64,000 nucleotides of DNA from Anaerofilum hominis (GCF_014287275.1 NZ_JACONZ010000004.1:124001-188000); one strand, 5' to 3'. Positions 8,414-17,811 are shown, counted from the first letter of the stretch. Notes: generated from the letters alone by a model not told the origin. Program-made: numbers and translations.

Positions 8414-9307
8414 ATGGAGCAGGTGATATCGGTAAAGGCGCCGGCCTCGGTGGCGAACCTGGGCAGCGGCTTCGATACCATGGGCATCGCGCTTTCGCTG
8501 TTCAACACGGTCGAGATGCGGGAGTGGGACGGCGTTGAGGTGTCCACCACCGACGGCACGGTGCCGGTGCAGGGGGAAGAAAACCTCATCTATCGCACCG
8601 TCAAAGCCGTGTACGAGGAATGCGGCCGCACGCTGCCGGGCCTCAAGCTGGTGCAGGCCAGCCCCATCCCCCAGGCCCGCGGCCTGGGCAGCAGCAGCGC
8701 ATGTATCGCCGCCGGCGTCGTGGGCGCGAACCGGCTGCTGGGCGGGGTGCTGACGGAGAACGAGCAGCTCTCGCTGGCGGCCCGTCTGGAGGGGCACCCC
8801 GACAATGTGGTGCCCGCCATGCTGGGCGGCTTTGTCACCAGCGTCATGGAGGGCGGCCGGGTCTACACCGTCAAAAAAAAGGTCAGTGAAGAGCTGCGGT
8901 TCTGCGCCTTTGTGCCGGATTTTGAGCTGCTCACCGAAAAGGCGCGGGCGGCCCTGCCGCAGCAGGTACCGCACAGGGACGCGGTCTACAACGCGGCGCG
9001 GGCAGCCTTGATGGCGGCCGCTTTCTGCGAGGGCAGGCCCGAGCTGTTTGCGGTGGCGTCGGGGGATAAACTGCACCAGCCGTACCGGCTGCCGCTTATC
9101 CCGGGCGCGGGACGGGTCCTTGAGATCGCCATGCAGCTGGGCGCGCGGGCGGCGTTCATCAGCGGCGCGGGGCCGACGATCATGGCGGTCTGCGACGCGG
9201 GGGACGACACCTTTGTGCCGCGGGCGATCCTGGCGCTGGCGGAGGACGCCGCCACCCGCCGCTTTGCGGTGCACCGCTATCAGGCGCAAAACGCCAGCAT
9301 GTTCTAG
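8414..9307 (+). CDS. thrB: homoserine kinase
   Basis: A 297-residue GHMP kinase that phosphorylates homoserine to O-phosphohomoserine. Residues 5-20 (VKAPASVANLGSGFDTMG) are the family opening. The ATP-binding loop is PIPQARGLGSSSACIAAG. Its length matches bacterial ThrB. It sits between hom and lysC. Threonine synthase (thrC) is not in this cluster and must lie elsewhere. Confidence 0.97.
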   Translation: MEQVISVKAPASVANLGSGFDTMGIALSLFNTVEMREWDGVEVSTTDGTVPVQGEENLIYRTVKAVYEECGRTLPGLKLVQASPIPQARGLGSSSACIAAGVVGANRLLGGVLTENEQLSLAARLEGHPDNVVPAMLGGFVTSVMEGGRVYTVKKKVSEELRFCAFVPDFELLTEKARAALPQQVPHRDAVYNAARAALMAAAFCEGRPELFAVASGDKLHQPYRLPLIPGAGRVLEIAMQLGARAAFISGAGPTIMAVCDAGDDTFVPRAILALAEDAATRRFAVHRYQAQNASMF

Positions 9308-9389
9308 CGTCTCCCAAAAGCCGGGGACCCGCGCCGTCCGCGGGGCCGGCGGGGAAACAGTTCGAGAGGGGATTTGAGGGAGGAAGAGT

Positions 9390-10595
9390 ATGGCACTGAT
9401 CGTACAGAAGTTCGGCGGTTCCTCGGTCGCGGACCGGGATCGCCTGTTCAATGTTGCCCGCATCGTCGCGGACACCCACAACGCGGGCAACGACGTGATC
9501 GTGGTGGTCTCGGCGCAGGGGGACACCACCGACGACCTGCTTGCCAAGGCGGGGGAGATCACCTGCGACGCGTCCGGGCGCGAGATGGATATGCTGCTGG
9601 CCGCCGGCGAGCAGATCTCCTGCTCGCTGCTGTGCATGGCCCTGTCGGAGCTGGGCTGCCGGGCGATCTCGCTGCTGGGCTGGCAGGCGGGCTTTATCAC
9701 CGACCGCAACCACCAGCGGGCGCGCATCCGCAAGGTGGATACCGAGCGGCTGGAATGCGAGATCGGCAAGAACCAGGTGGTGGTGGTGGCGGGCTTTCAG
9801 GGCATCAACCGGGCCGACGACCTCACCACCCTGGGGCGCGGGGGCAGCGATACCAGCGCCGTGGCGATCGCGGCGGCGATGAAAGCCGACCTGTGCCAGA
9901 TCTATACCGACGTGGAGGGCGTGTACACCGCGGATCCGCGCGTGGTGGGCAAGGCCAAAAAGCTTGCGGAGATCAGCTTTGACGAGATGCTGGAGCTGGC
10001 CACCCTGGGCGCCCAGGTGCTCAACAACCGCTCGGTGGAGCTGGCAAAAAAATATGCCGTGCGGCTAGAGGTGCTCTCAAGCCTGAATCCCGTGCCCGGA
10101 ACAATCGTAAAGGAGGTCGCAGCTATGGAAGGTATGATGATCAAGGGGGTCGCAAAAGACGAGAACGTCTCGGCCATTTCGGTGCTCAGCGTGCACGACG
10201 TGCCGGGCATCGCGTTCAAGGTGTTCAGCCTGTTGGCGCAGCGCAAGATCAACGTGGACCTGATCCTGCAGAGCGTGGGCCGCGATGGCACCAAGGACCT
10301 GTCCTTTACCGTGCCCTCCACCGACCGCAAGGCCGCTGTGGAACTGCTCACCGAGCAGCTGTCCCGCTTTGGCGGCACCGGCGTGCAGTACGACGACGGC
10401 GTGGCCAAGGTGTCGGTGGTCGGCGCGGGCATGCAGAGCCATTCCAACGTGGCCTCCACCATGTTTGAGGCGCTGTACGAGAACAACATCAACATCCGCA
10501 TGATCTCCACCAGCGAGATCAAGATCTCGGTGCTGATCGACGCGAAAGACGCAAACAAGGCGGTAAACGCCATCCACGAGGCGTTTGTCGGCTGA
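9390..10595 (+). CDS. lysC: aspartate kinase
   Basis: A 401-residue enzyme for the first step of the aspartate pathway. The motif VQKFGGSSVAD (residues 4-14) is diagnostic. The catalytic domain extends to about residue 235, and two ACT domains follow for feedback control. The ribosome site GGGAGGAAGAG precedes the ATG. It begins 82 bp after thrB, so it may share the operon promoter. A GC-rich terminator follows. Confidence 0.97.
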   Translation: MALIVQKFGGSSVADRDRLFNVARIVADTHNAGNDVIVVVSAQGDTTDDLLAKAGEITCDASGREMDMLLAAGEQISCSLLCMALSELGCRAISLLGWQAGFITDRNHQRARIRKVDTERLECEIGKNQVVVVAGFQGINRADDLTTLGRGGSDTSAVAIAAAMKADLCQIYTDVEGVYTADPRVVGKAKKLAEISFDEMLELATLGAQVLNNRSVELAKKYAVRLEVLSSLNPVPGTIVKEVAAMEGMMIKGVAKDENVSAISVLSVHDVPGIAFKVFSLLAQRKINVDLILQSVGRDGTKDLSFTVPSTDRKAAVELLTEQLSRFGGTGVQYDDGVAKVSVVGAGMQSHSNVASTMFEALYENNINIRMISTSEIKISVLIDAKDANKAVNAIHEAFVG

Positions 10596-10664
10596 CAGCG
10601 GGGCGTAGAGACGTTCTTCCGGGGGTGGAAACGGCCCTGACAATGTGTTGTGAAACAGAAAAAA

Positions 10665-10707
10665 GCGGCGCCGGCTGCAGCGGCCGGCGGCCGCGTTTTT
10701 TCTTTTT
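10665..10707 (+). terminator. terminator after lysC
   Basis: GCGGCGCCGGC pairs with GCCGGCGGCCGC (one bulge) and is followed by a split T-run at 10696-10707. Confidence 0.75.
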
Positions 10708-11016
10708 TGGGGTACAGCGTTTTGGGCCGCGGTATTGGGGGCGCAGAATGTCCTGCCAGTGGGGGCCTCTCAAAAGAGGCGTCCGGGCGGGGGAACTCTT
10801 TCCGCCCGCGGCGTTTCGGTTTTTGGGCCTCCAGCCCGCGGAGCGGACGCGGCGCCTGTGTCATGCGCGCCGGTGTTGTCCGCCGCGGCGGAGCGCGGAT
10901 CACCTGCTGCAGCCGCGCCCCGCGGCAGTGAACCGGGCGGTCCCCGCGCAGCCCGCAGATGCGGAAAGAACAGAAGAAAACGGTCAGATTGAAATAAAAC
11001 AGGTGCCGGCGGCGTT
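10708..11016. other. gene-free GC-rich intergenic stretch
   Basis: About 300 bp without a supported gene. Open frames on both strands lack ribosome sites and recognisable similarity. Confidence 0.45.
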
Positions 11017-11145
11017 CCATAGAAAGACCGGAAAATAGCAGGGGGCTGTTTTTGACGGCCCGGCGGCCTGTCCTCAGGCCACAGCAAAGAAAAATAAAAA
11101 AACAGGGCGGTCCGCACCGCGCCGCAGGGCAGGGCGCGGACCGCC
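11017..11145 (+). repeat. dispersed intergenic repeat, copy A
   Basis: The unit runs from CCATAGAAA through GGCCTGTCCTCAGGCC (11065-11080), ACAGCAAAG and an A-rich tract to a 10-bp stem GGCGGTCCGC/GCGGACCGCC (11106-11145). The same order of parts recurs at 48814-48910, and in shorter inverted form at 40757-40812. Confidence 0.5.
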
Positions 11146-11162
11146 TGACAGGAGGTCTTGTT

Positions 11163-12095
11163 TTGCAGGATCATGATCTTGGGCCCCGCAGAGTGGGGCG
11201 CGAACCCAATTTGCCGCAGCGCGCCCCGCAGCCCGGCCCGCGTCCGGCGCTGACGCCGGAGCAGCGCCGCAGACGGGCGCAGGCGCGCCGCAAACGGCAG
11301 CGCCAGCTGCGCAACCGGCGGCTGGCGGTGCTGGCGGTCACAGCGGTGCTGCTGGTTTTTGCCGCCTGGGGCATCACGCGGCTGCTGCAGGGCGGCGCGC
11401 CCGGCGCGGGCAGTTCGGCGGCCGGTGCATCAAACTCCGCGGCCGGGGTGAGCAGCGTGTCCACGGGCGGGGACGTTGCCGCCTCCGGCAGCGCGGCGCA
11501 GGGAACCGGCGCGGGCCCTGCGCTGTCCGGGGACGACGAATGGCTGCTGCGGCTGGTCAATCACACCCACCCTCTGCCGGAAAATTTCAGCGTCGAGACA
11601 GGGACGCTGCCCAACGGCAAGCAGTTCGACGCCCGGGCCATCGGCCAGCTGCAGCAGATGCTGGCGGACGGCAACGCTACGGGCCTGCAGCTGATGGTGT
11701 GCTCCGCCTACCGCAGCGTCGAGCGGCAGGACGAGCTGTTCGAGGAGATGAAGCGGGATTACATGGCCCAGGGCATGAGCGAGCAGGAGGCCTATGACAA
11801 GACCGCCACCATCCGCACCCCGCATGGCTGCAGCGAGCATTCCAGCGGTTTGGCGGCCGATATCGTGGCTGTGGATTATCAGATGCTGGACGACGGGTAT
11901 GCCGAGACCCCGGAGGCGCAGTGGCTGTTGGAACACGCTGCGGATTACGGCTTCATCCTGCGCTATCCGAAAGAAAAAGAGGAGATCACCGGCATCATCT
12001 GGGAGCCGTGGCATTTCCGCTATGTGGGAGTAGAAAACGCCGCCAAGATCAAGGAGAGCGGCCTTTGTCTGGAGGAATATCTGGGCGCGGCATGA
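11163..12095 (+). CDS. membrane-anchored D-Ala-D-Ala carboxypeptidase (VanY/M15B family)
   Basis: A 310-residue peptidase that trims the terminal D-Ala from peptidoglycan stems. An Arg-rich N-terminus and one membrane helix (about 57-75) are followed by a Gly/Ser/Ala linker. The M15 domain has SAYRS, the zinc-binding CSEHSSGLAADIV and EPWHFRYVG with the last zinc His. The TTG start at 11163 follows GGAGG with 7-nt spacing; the frame is open upstream but overlaps a hairpin. No van regulators are near, so a housekeeping role is more likely than glycopeptide resistance. Confidence 0.9.
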   Translation: MQDHDLGPRRVGREPNLPQRAPQPGPRPALTPEQRRRRAQARRKRQRQLRNRRLAVLAVTAVLLVFAAWGITRLLQGGAPGAGSSAAGASNSAAGVSSVSTGGDVAASGSAAQGTGAGPALSGDDEWLLRLVNHTHPLPENFSVETGTLPNGKQFDARAIGQLQQMLADGNATGLQLMVCSAYRSVERQDELFEEMKRDYMAQGMSEQEAYDKTATIRTPHGCSEHSSGLAADIVAVDYQMLDDGYAETPEAQWLLEHAADYGFILRYPKEKEEITGIIWEPWHFRYVGVENAAKIKESGLCLEEYLGAA

Positions 12096-12146
12096 TCCCG
12101 CCAAAAGAGCCGCGCGCGGGAAAATGTATCTGTTCACAAAATAAAA

Positions 12147-12207
12147 TTGTACCGGGGCCCACAATCGTCTATAATAAGAAAAGATGACGGCTGGGCCCCG
12201 GTTTTTT
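12147..12207 (+). promoter_or_regulatory. promoter nested inside a terminator between vanY-like and M16 genes
   Basis: TTGTAC (12147-12152) and TATAAT (12170-12175) are 17 bp apart. ACCGGGGCCCA (12151-12161) pairs with TGGGCCCCGGT (12192-12202), which ends in a T-run. Transcripts from vanY carry both arms and can terminate. Transcripts starting near 12181 lack the left arm and would read through. Confidence 0.7.
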
Positions 12208-12257
12208 GCCCGGCCGGGCAGAAAAGACGGATCAAGATCAGGAGATTGCAAAACGAC

Positions 12258-13529
12258 ATGCAGCGAAAAGAACTGCGCGGCGGCGCCGCGCTCACCGTGC
12301 TGCCGGCGGACCAGTTCAAGACCAGCCGCATCACGATCAATTTTATCCTGCCGTCCCGGCGCGAGACGGCCACGGCCTTTGCCCTGCTGCCGATCGTGCT
12401 GGAGCGGGGCTATGCGGGCTGCCCGGACATGACACGGCTCTCGCGGCGTCTGGCTTCGCTTTATGGCGCGGGGCTGTCGGCCGACACTTCGGTGCAGGGC
12501 GGGAACCGGGTGGTGAGTATCAGCATCTGCGGCCTGCGCGACCGATATGCCCTGCACGGCGAGGCGCTGTCGGCGGCCTATGCGGACATCCTCTTCGGCA
12601 CGGCGTTCGACCCCTATCTGGTGGACGGCGCCTTTGAGCCGCAGGCGGTGGAGATCGAAAAGCAAAAGCTGCGCGAGCTGTTGGAGGGTGAGATCAACAA
12701 TAAGCGCGCCTACTGCGTGCAGCAGGCGCGGCGCCGGTTTTTCGGCGATTCCCCCGCGGGCATCGAGCGCAACGGTTATCTGGACGACCTGGACGGCGTC
12801 ACCCCGCAGGCGCTTGCCGAAGCTTATGCCGAGATGGTGCGCACGGCGCGGGTAGAGGTGCTGGTACTGGGCGCGGACGCGGGCGAGGTGGAAACGCGGC
12901 TGCTGCAAAAGCTGGACGCGCAGCGCCGGGCCCCGGCCCTGCTTTTGCCCGCCGTGGCCATGCCGGCGGCCGAGGCGCGCAGCTATACCGAGCCGGTGGA
13001 TGCGGTGCAGGGCAAGCTCTGCCTGCTGTTTACCGCCGGCCGCCCCCTCACGGGGCGGGAGCTCACCCATATGCGGCTGGCGGCGGCCCTGTTCGGCGGG
13101 CTGCCGTCCTCCAGGCTGTTCCGCAACGTGCGGGAGCGGCAGAGCCTGTGCTATTACTGTTCGTGCGCGTTTTCCTATCTCACCTCGTCCCTCAGCGTGG
13201 ACAGCGGGGTACAGCCCGAAAACGCCGCCAGGGCGCAGCAGGCCATCCTGCACGAGCTGCAGGCGCTGGCCGCCGGCCCCATTGGGGAACAGGAGCTGCA
13301 GGAGACGAAGCTCTCTTATCTGGGAGCGCTGCGCGCGGTGGGGGACAGCCTGAGCTCCATCGAGATGTGGGCGTTCCGGGAGATCCTGCGCGGGACCTTT
13401 GAGGATCCGCAGCAGGTAGAGCATGCGGTGCAGCTTGCCACCGCCGACGATCTTTGCAGCGTGCTGTCCCTTTTTACGCTGTCGGTATCTTATCTGCTCA
13501 CAAAGGAGGGCGCGGCGGATGGGCAATAA
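12258..13529 (+). CDS. inactive M16-family peptidase homologue (YmfF-like)
   Basis: A 423-residue member of the pitrilysin/M16 family. It lacks the HxxEH zinc motif: the matching region reads FALLPIVLERGYAGCPDM. The C-terminal part keeps the M16 R/Y pair region (RQSLCYYCSCAFSYL). It is therefore probably the non-catalytic partner of the next gene, which overlaps it by 11 bp, as in the ymfF-ymfH pair of Bacillus. ATG at 12258 follows AGGAG; the frame extends upstream across the nested promoter. Confidence 0.88.
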   Translation: MQRKELRGGAALTVLPADQFKTSRITINFILPSRRETATAFALLPIVLERGYAGCPDMTRLSRRLASLYGAGLSADTSVQGGNRVVSISICGLRDRYALHGEALSAAYADILFGTAFDPYLVDGAFEPQAVEIEKQKLRELLEGEINNKRAYCVQQARRRFFGDSPAGIERNGYLDDLDGVTPQALAEAYAEMVRTARVEVLVLGADAGEVETRLLQKLDAQRRAPALLLPAVAMPAAEARSYTEPVDAVQGKLCLLFTAGRPLTGRELTHMRLAAALFGGLPSSRLFRNVRERQSLCYYCSCAFSYLTSSLSVDSGVQPENAARAQQAILHELQALAAGPIGEQELQETKLSYLGALRAVGDSLSSIEMWAFREILRGTFEDPQQVEHAVQLATADDLCSVLSLFTLSVSYLLTKEGAADGQ

Positions 13530-14838
13530 GGTCTTGCGGTCGGAGACGCTGCGCTCCGGCCGGGTGGATTTCAGCTATGAAAAGCTCACGCTGGAAAACG
13601 GGCTCACCGTTTTTGTGGCCCCCATGGAGGGGTACCGCGCGGTGCAGGCCTGCCTGGCCGTGGGCTTTGGCTCAGTGGACCGGCGCTTTTTGCGGCAGGG
13701 CCAGGAGACGGCGCTGCCAGCGGGCGTGGCGCATTTTCTGGAGCACAAGATGTTCGAGAGCGAGGACGGGGACGCGTTTGACCTTTACGCCCGCATCGGG
13801 GCCAGCGCCAACGCCTACACCAGTTTTGAAAAGACCTGCTATGTTTTCGGCGCCACAGACCAGGTGGACGAATCGCTGGACGTCCTGCTGGGCTCGGTGT
13901 CCCACCCCTGGTTCACAGAGGCCACGGTGGCAAAAGAGCAGGGCATCATCGGGCAGGAGATCCGCATGTATGAGGACTCCCCGGACTGGCGCATCCTGTT
14001 TGCGGTCTTTGATTGTCTGTATCACAACTGTCCCATCAAAGAGGATATCGCGGGCACGGTAGAGTCGATCGCGGACATCACCCCTGAGACGCTCTATGCC
14101 TGTACGGACGCATTTTATACGCCGGACAATATGGTGCTGGCAGTGGCGGGCAGCGTCACGCGGGCGCAGGTGCTGGCCGCTCTGGACCGGGCGGAACTGC
14201 CCCAGGGCGGCGAGACGGGCCAAAAGCTGCGCCGGCCCGAGCCGGAGGAGATCGTGCATGCGGGCGCTGAGCTGGAGATGGCGGTCTCGCAGCCGGTGCT
14301 GGGTATCGGCTTCAAAGAGCGGCCGCGCGGCGCGGACGAGCGTCTGCGCTGGGAGGTGCTGGCAGACCTGCTGGGCGAGCTGCTGATCGGAGACACCACC
14401 CCGCTTTATCGCAGGCTGTACGACGAGGGGCTGGTCAACAGCGGCTTTTCCAGCGATGTGTTCAGCGGCGAGGGATATTTCTGCATCCTCTTTTCCGGCG
14501 AGACGCGCGAGCCCGAGACGGTGCGCGCCGCCCTGCTGCAGGAGATCGCCCGCCTGCGCGCGCAGGGGATCGCGGACGAGGATTTTCAGCTCTGCCGCAA
14601 TGTGCTGTACGGCGAGGCGGTGAGCGGTTTTGAGAGCCCGGAGGGCGTTGCCGCCGATCTCGCCGCCTGCGGCCTGCGGGACGAGCCGCTCTTTGCCGAG
14701 CTGGAGATCCTGGCGGCCCTGACCGCCGAGGATGTGCGCGCCGCGCTGGAAGAACTGCTGCGGGAAGAGCGCAGCGCCGCGGTGGTGCTGCGGCCGCTGG
14801 CCGGGCGCGGGCAGACGGCGCGGACGGCGGAGGAATAG
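13519..14838 (+). CDS. M16-family zinc peptidase (YmfH-like)
   Basis: A 439-residue zinc protease. HFLEH (about residue 72) is the HxxEH motif, and a downstream Glu in the GQEIRMYED region supplies the third ligand. The ATG at 13519 follows AAAGGAGG and overlaps the end of the YmfF-like gene, so the two halves are translationally coupled and likely pair. The physiological substrate of such pairs is not settled. Confidence 0.9.
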   Translation: MGNKVLRSETLRSGRVDFSYEKLTLENGLTVFVAPMEGYRAVQACLAVGFGSVDRRFLRQGQETALPAGVAHFLEHKMFESEDGDAFDLYARIGASANAYTSFEKTCYVFGATDQVDESLDVLLGSVSHPWFTEATVAKEQGIIGQEIRMYEDSPDWRILFAVFDCLYHNCPIKEDIAGTVESIADITPETLYACTDAFYTPDNMVLAVAGSVTRAQVLAALDRAELPQGGETGQKLRRPEPEEIVHAGAELEMAVSQPVLGIGFKERPRGADERLRWEVLADLLGELLIGDTTPLYRRLYDEGLVNSGFSSDVFSGEGYFCILFSGETREPETVRAALLQEIARLRAQGIADEDFQLCRNVLYGEAVSGFESPEGVAADLAACGLRDEPLFAELEILAALTAEDVRAALEELLREERSAAVVLRPLAGRGQTARTAEE

Positions 14839-14883
14839 ACACCCCTGGGCACAGGGATAGAAAAAGTGAGGCGTTCAGCTTTT

Positions 14884-15933
14884 ATGGTTAATCTGGTTCA
14901 GTTTCCCGGTCTTGGCCTCTCGTTCGAGGTGGACAGGGTCGCCTTTTCCATCGGCGGGTTCAATATTTACTGGTACGGCATCCTGATCGGCGGCGGTATG
15001 CTGCTGGCCATGATCTACGCGTTCCGCTATGCGCCGCGTTTGGGAATCAATGTGGACCGCATGATCGACGTCATTTTTGTGGGGACGATCATGGCGGTGA
15101 TCTGCGCGCGGGTGTATTATGTGGCGATGGCGCCCTTTGAGTACGCCTCGTTCTGGCAGATGCTGGATATCCGGGACGGCGGTATCGCCATCTACGGCGC
15201 GGTGATCGGCGCGTTCGTGTTTGGCGGGCTGGCCTGCAAATGGCGCAAAGTGCCCATTTTGCCGATGTTTGACCTGACTTCCATCGGCTTTTTGATCGGT
15301 CAGGCCGTGGGCCGCTGGGGCAATTTTGTCAACCAGGAGGCCTTTGGCACCAACACCACGGCCCCCTGGGGCATGATCAGCCCGCGCACGGTGTCCTATC
15401 TTGCCTCGGTGCAGGAAAAACTGGCGGCCGAAGGCGTGATGGTGGACCCCGCCATGCCGGTCCATCCCACATTTCTGTATGAATCGATCTGGTGTCTGGT
15501 GGGTTTTATCGCGCTGGCGGTCTACCTGAAGCACCGCAGGTTCCACGGCGAGGTCGCGCTGCTGTACGTCATGTGGTACGGGCTTGGCCGCGCCTGGATC
15601 GAGGGCCTGCGCACCGACAGCCTCTATGTGGTGGGCAGCCTGCGGGCCAGCCAGCTGCTGGCGATCCTGTCCTGCCTGGCCGCGTTTGCCGCCTGGCTGG
15701 TATTGCGCAGGAAATACCGCGGCCGGCCGGCGCTGGGCTGGGCGGAGCCCGCCCCCGCCGGTGCGGCGGACGGGACAGGAGCGGCGGACGCCCGGCCGGA
15801 GGACGGGGACGGCTGCGGCGCAGAGCAGGAGAGCACCGACAGCGCGGCGGAACCCCGGGACGGGCACTGCGCACCGCCGGCCGCAGATGAGCCGGAACAA
15901 CAGGAACAGGAGGGGCATCATGGAGAGAATTGA
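14884..15933 (+). CDS. lgt: prolipoprotein diacylglyceryl transferase with acidic C-terminal tail
   Basis: A 349-residue multi-spanning membrane enzyme that adds diacylglycerol to the lipobox Cys of prolipoproteins. The signature [13 protein letters not shown] (about residues 145-157) and HPTFLYES are present. About 65 residues after the last helix form an acidic, Ala/Gly/Gln-rich tail not usual for Lgt. ATG 14884 is preferred; a GTG at 14866 in frame is an alternative. The end overlaps folD by 14 bp. Confidence 0.93.
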   Translation: MVNLVQFPGLGLSFEVDRVAFSIGGFNIYWYGILIGGGMLLAMIYAFRYAPRLGINVDRMIDVIFVGTIMAVICARVYYVAMAPFEYASFWQMLDIRDGGIAIYGAVIGAFVFGGLACKWRKVPILPMFDLTSIGFLIGQAVGRWGNFVNQEAFGTNTTAPWGMISPRTVSYLASVQEKLAAEGVMVDPAMPVHPTFLYESIWCLVGFIALAVYLKHRRFHGEVALLYVMWYGLGRAWIEGLRTDSLYVVGSLRASQLLAILSCLAAFAAWLVLRRKYRGRPALGWAEPAPAGAADGTGAADARPEDGDGCGAEQESTDSAAEPRDGHCAPPAADEPEQQEQEGHHGEN

Positions 15934-16771
15934 CGGAAAAGCGCTGGCCGCAAAGGTCAAGGCGCAGGTGGCGGCAGAGGTGGAAGCGCTGCGCGGACAG
16001 GGCGTGGTGCCCAAGCTGACGGTGATCCTGGTGGGAGAGGACCCCGCCAGCCAGGTGTATGTGGGGGGCAAGGCCAAAGACTGCGCGCAGTGCGGCATCG
16101 ACAGCGAGGTGCTGCGCCTGCCGGATTCCACCACCGAAGCGCAGCTGCTTGCCGAGATCGCGGTGCGCAACAGCGACCCCACCGTCAGCGGCCTGCTGGT
16201 GCAGCTGCCGCTGCCCCGGCACATCAACGAGAAAAAGGTCATCGAGGCCATCAGCCCGGAAAAGGATGTGGACGGCTTTACACCGGTGAACGTGGGCCGT
16301 TTGGTGATCGGGGAGGACTGCTTTTTGCCCTGCACCCCGGCGGGCTGCATCGAGCTGCTGAAAGCCACCGGCGAGCCGCTGGAGGGCAAGCGGGCGGTGG
16401 TGCTGGGCCGCAGCAATATCGTGGGCAAGCCCATGGCATTGCTGCTGCTGCGGGAAAACGCCACTGTGACGGTCTGCCATTCCCGCACCCGCGACCTGCC
16501 CTCTGTGGTCCGGGAGGCGGATATTTTGGTGGCGGCGATCGGCAAAAAGCGGTTCGTCACGCCGGATATGGTCAAGGAGGGGGCGCTGGTGGTGGACGTG
16601 GGCATCAACCGCGGCGAGGATGGAAAGCTGTATGGCGATGTGGATGAGCCGGGCCTTGCGGACAAGGCGGGCCGCATCACCCCGGTGCCGGGCGGCGTGG
16701 GCCTGATGACCCGCGCGATGCTGATGGTGAACACCCTCAAGGCGGCAAAGCGGCAGCACGGTTTGGATTGA
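15920..16771 (+). CDS. folD: bifunctional methylenetetrahydrofolate dehydrogenase/cyclohydrolase
   Basis: A 283-residue enzyme that interconverts 5,10-methylene- and 10-formyl-tetrahydrofolate. Visible motifs are [19 protein letters not shown], the NADP-binding [11 protein letters not shown] and [18 protein letters not shown] precedes the ATG. The gene starts inside lgt. Its last codons and stop (TTG GAT TGA) form part of a GGATTGAAAC repeat end, so a CRISPR-like repeat abuts or overlaps the 3' end. Confidence 0.97.
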   Translation: MERIDGKALAAKVKAQVAAEVEALRGQGVVPKLTVILVGEDPASQVYVGGKAKDCAQCGIDSEVLRLPDSTTEAQLLAEIAVRNSDPTVSGLLVQLPLPRHINEKKVIEAISPEKDVDGFTPVNVGRLVIGEDCFLPCTPAGCIELLKATGEPLEGKRAVVLGRSNIVGKPMALLLLRENATVTVCHSRTRDLPSVVREADILVAAIGKKRFVTPDMVKEGALVVDVGINRGEDGKLYGDVDEPGLADKAGRITPVPGGVGLMTRAMLMVNTLKAAKRQHGLD

Positions 16772-16910
16772 AACCCGGTCTCCTTTTACCTTTTGTCTCG
16801 CAAAAGCAGGTCGCCGTCCGTAAGGACGGCGAGGATTGAAACACCCTTCGCCGGGCCATAAACGCACATTGCCCGCAGTCGCCGCTCGCAAGAGCGGCGA
16901 GAACGGAACG
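16742..16910 (+). CRISPR. two-spacer CRISPR-like array behind folD
   Basis: Three 33-nt units with two 35-nt spacers. Unit 1 (16742-16774) is degenerate except GGATTGAAAC and overlaps the folD stop. Unit 2 (16810-16842) is intact: stem CGCCGTCC/GGACGGCG, loop GTAA, end AGGATTGAAAC. Unit 3 (16878-16910) has stem CGCCGCTC/GAGCGGCG, loop GCAA and a decayed tail. Spacers are 16775-16809 and 16843-16877. The stems differ by paired substitutions. No leader or cas gene is nearby. Confidence 0.75.
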
Positions 16911-17062
16911 CGCCGCGCCCGATGTGCAGCCGCCGCCACGGGCAGAGGCGTGCCCTTGGGCACGGCCGACCGCTGCTTCCGGGGCGCTCGCCGCGCCGGG
17001 GGCAAAAGGAGACGCAGGGCGGGGGAGATCGTCTGCACAGGCACGCCGCGGGCCATTTTTGC

Positions 17063-17092
17063 TTGACATCCCCGGCAAGGATATGGTATAGT
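17063..17092 (+). promoter_or_regulatory. promoter and leader of rplU-rpmA
   Basis: TTGACA and TATAGT lie 18 bp apart, giving an mRNA leader of about 75 nt before rplU. Firmicutes often have an L21-binding leader here; this leader contains paired segments around 17103-17150, but I cannot confirm the fold. Confidence 0.7.
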
Positions 17093-17175
17093 ATTAAAGC
17101 CGCATGTGCAGGGCTTTTCAAGTGGTGTCGTCACCCGCCCGGGGCAGCGAGACTTAAAAAAAGAGGTTATCCAAA

Positions 17176-17487
17176 ATGTACGCAGTTATCGTTACCGGCG
17201 GTAAACAGTACCGCGTCCAGAAGGGCGATGTCGTCTACGTGGAAAAGCTTCCGGCGGAGGCCGGCGCAGAGGTCGTCTTTGACCAGGTCCTCGCCGTGGG
17301 AGAGGAGGGCGCAGTCAAGTTTGGCGCTCCGGTCGTCGAGGGCGCCAGCGTCAAGGGCACCGTCGAAAAACAGGGCAAGGGCAAAAAGATCCATGTCCTG
17401 CGTTATCGTCCCAAAAAGGGCAGCATGCGCAAGATCGGTCATCGCCAGCCCTTCACCAAAGTCACTATCACCGAGATCGTCGGTTAA
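17176..17487 (+). CDS. rplU: 50S ribosomal protein L21
   Basis: A 103-residue protein with the L21 opening [15 protein letters not shown] and the C-terminal [19 protein letters not shown] segment. It binds 23S rRNA. AGAGG precedes the ATG. rpmA follows after 18 bp. In most Firmicutes the protease gene prp sits between the two; here there is no room for it. Confidence 0.98.
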   Translation: MYAVIVTGGKQYRVQKGDVVYVEKLPAEAGAEVVFDQVLAVGEEGAVKFGAPVVEGASVKGTVEKQGKGKKIHVLRYRPKKGSMRKIGHRQPFTKVTITEIVG

Positions 17488-17505
17488 GCGGGAGGTGTAA
17501 ACAGC

Positions 17506-17757
17506 ATGGCACATAAAAAAGGCGTAGGTTCTACTAAAAACGGCCGCGATTCCGAGTCCAAGCGTCTGGGCGTCAAGCGCGCCGACGGCCAGTTCGTTCT
17601 CGCCGGCAATATCCTCGTCCGCCAGCGCGGCACTCATATCCATCCGGGTGAGAATGTCGGGCAGGGCAGCGACGACACCCTGTTTGCCCTCGCCGACGGC
17701 GTGGTTCGTTTTGAGCGTCTCGGTCGGGACCGCAAAAAGGTCAGCGTCAAGCAGTGA
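17506..17757 (+). CDS. rpmA: 50S ribosomal protein L27 without cleavable leader
   Basis: An 83-residue L27 starting [16 protein letters not shown], so the mature N-terminus that reaches the peptidyl-transferase centre is encoded directly. Many Firmicutes L27 proteins have a ~9-residue extension that Prp removes; it is absent here, and so is prp between rplU and rpmA. GGGAGG lies upstream of the ATG. A terminator follows. Confidence 0.98.
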   Translation: MAHKKGVGSTKNGRDSESKRLGVKRADGQFVLAGNILVRQRGTHIHPGENVGQGSDDTLFALADGVVRFERLGRDRKKVSVKQ

Positions 17758-17776
17758 TCAGCATCTAAAATGCAGA

Positions 17777-17811
17777 GGGGGCAAAACGCGGCAGCGTTTT
17801 ACCCCCTTTTT
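17777..17811 (+). terminator. terminator after rpmA
   Basis: GGGGGCAAAACGC pairs with GCGTTTTACCCCC (one mismatch) and is followed by a T-run. Confidence 0.85.

Noticed and set aside
11163..12095. Glycopeptide-resistance gene vanY
   Set aside because: Only the peptidase fold is shared; no vanR/S, vanH, vanA/B or vanX lies nearby.
16946..16978. Possible fourth CRISPR-like unit behind folD
   Set aside because: A hairpin is present at the right spacing but only about a third of positions match and the GGATTGAAAC end is missing.
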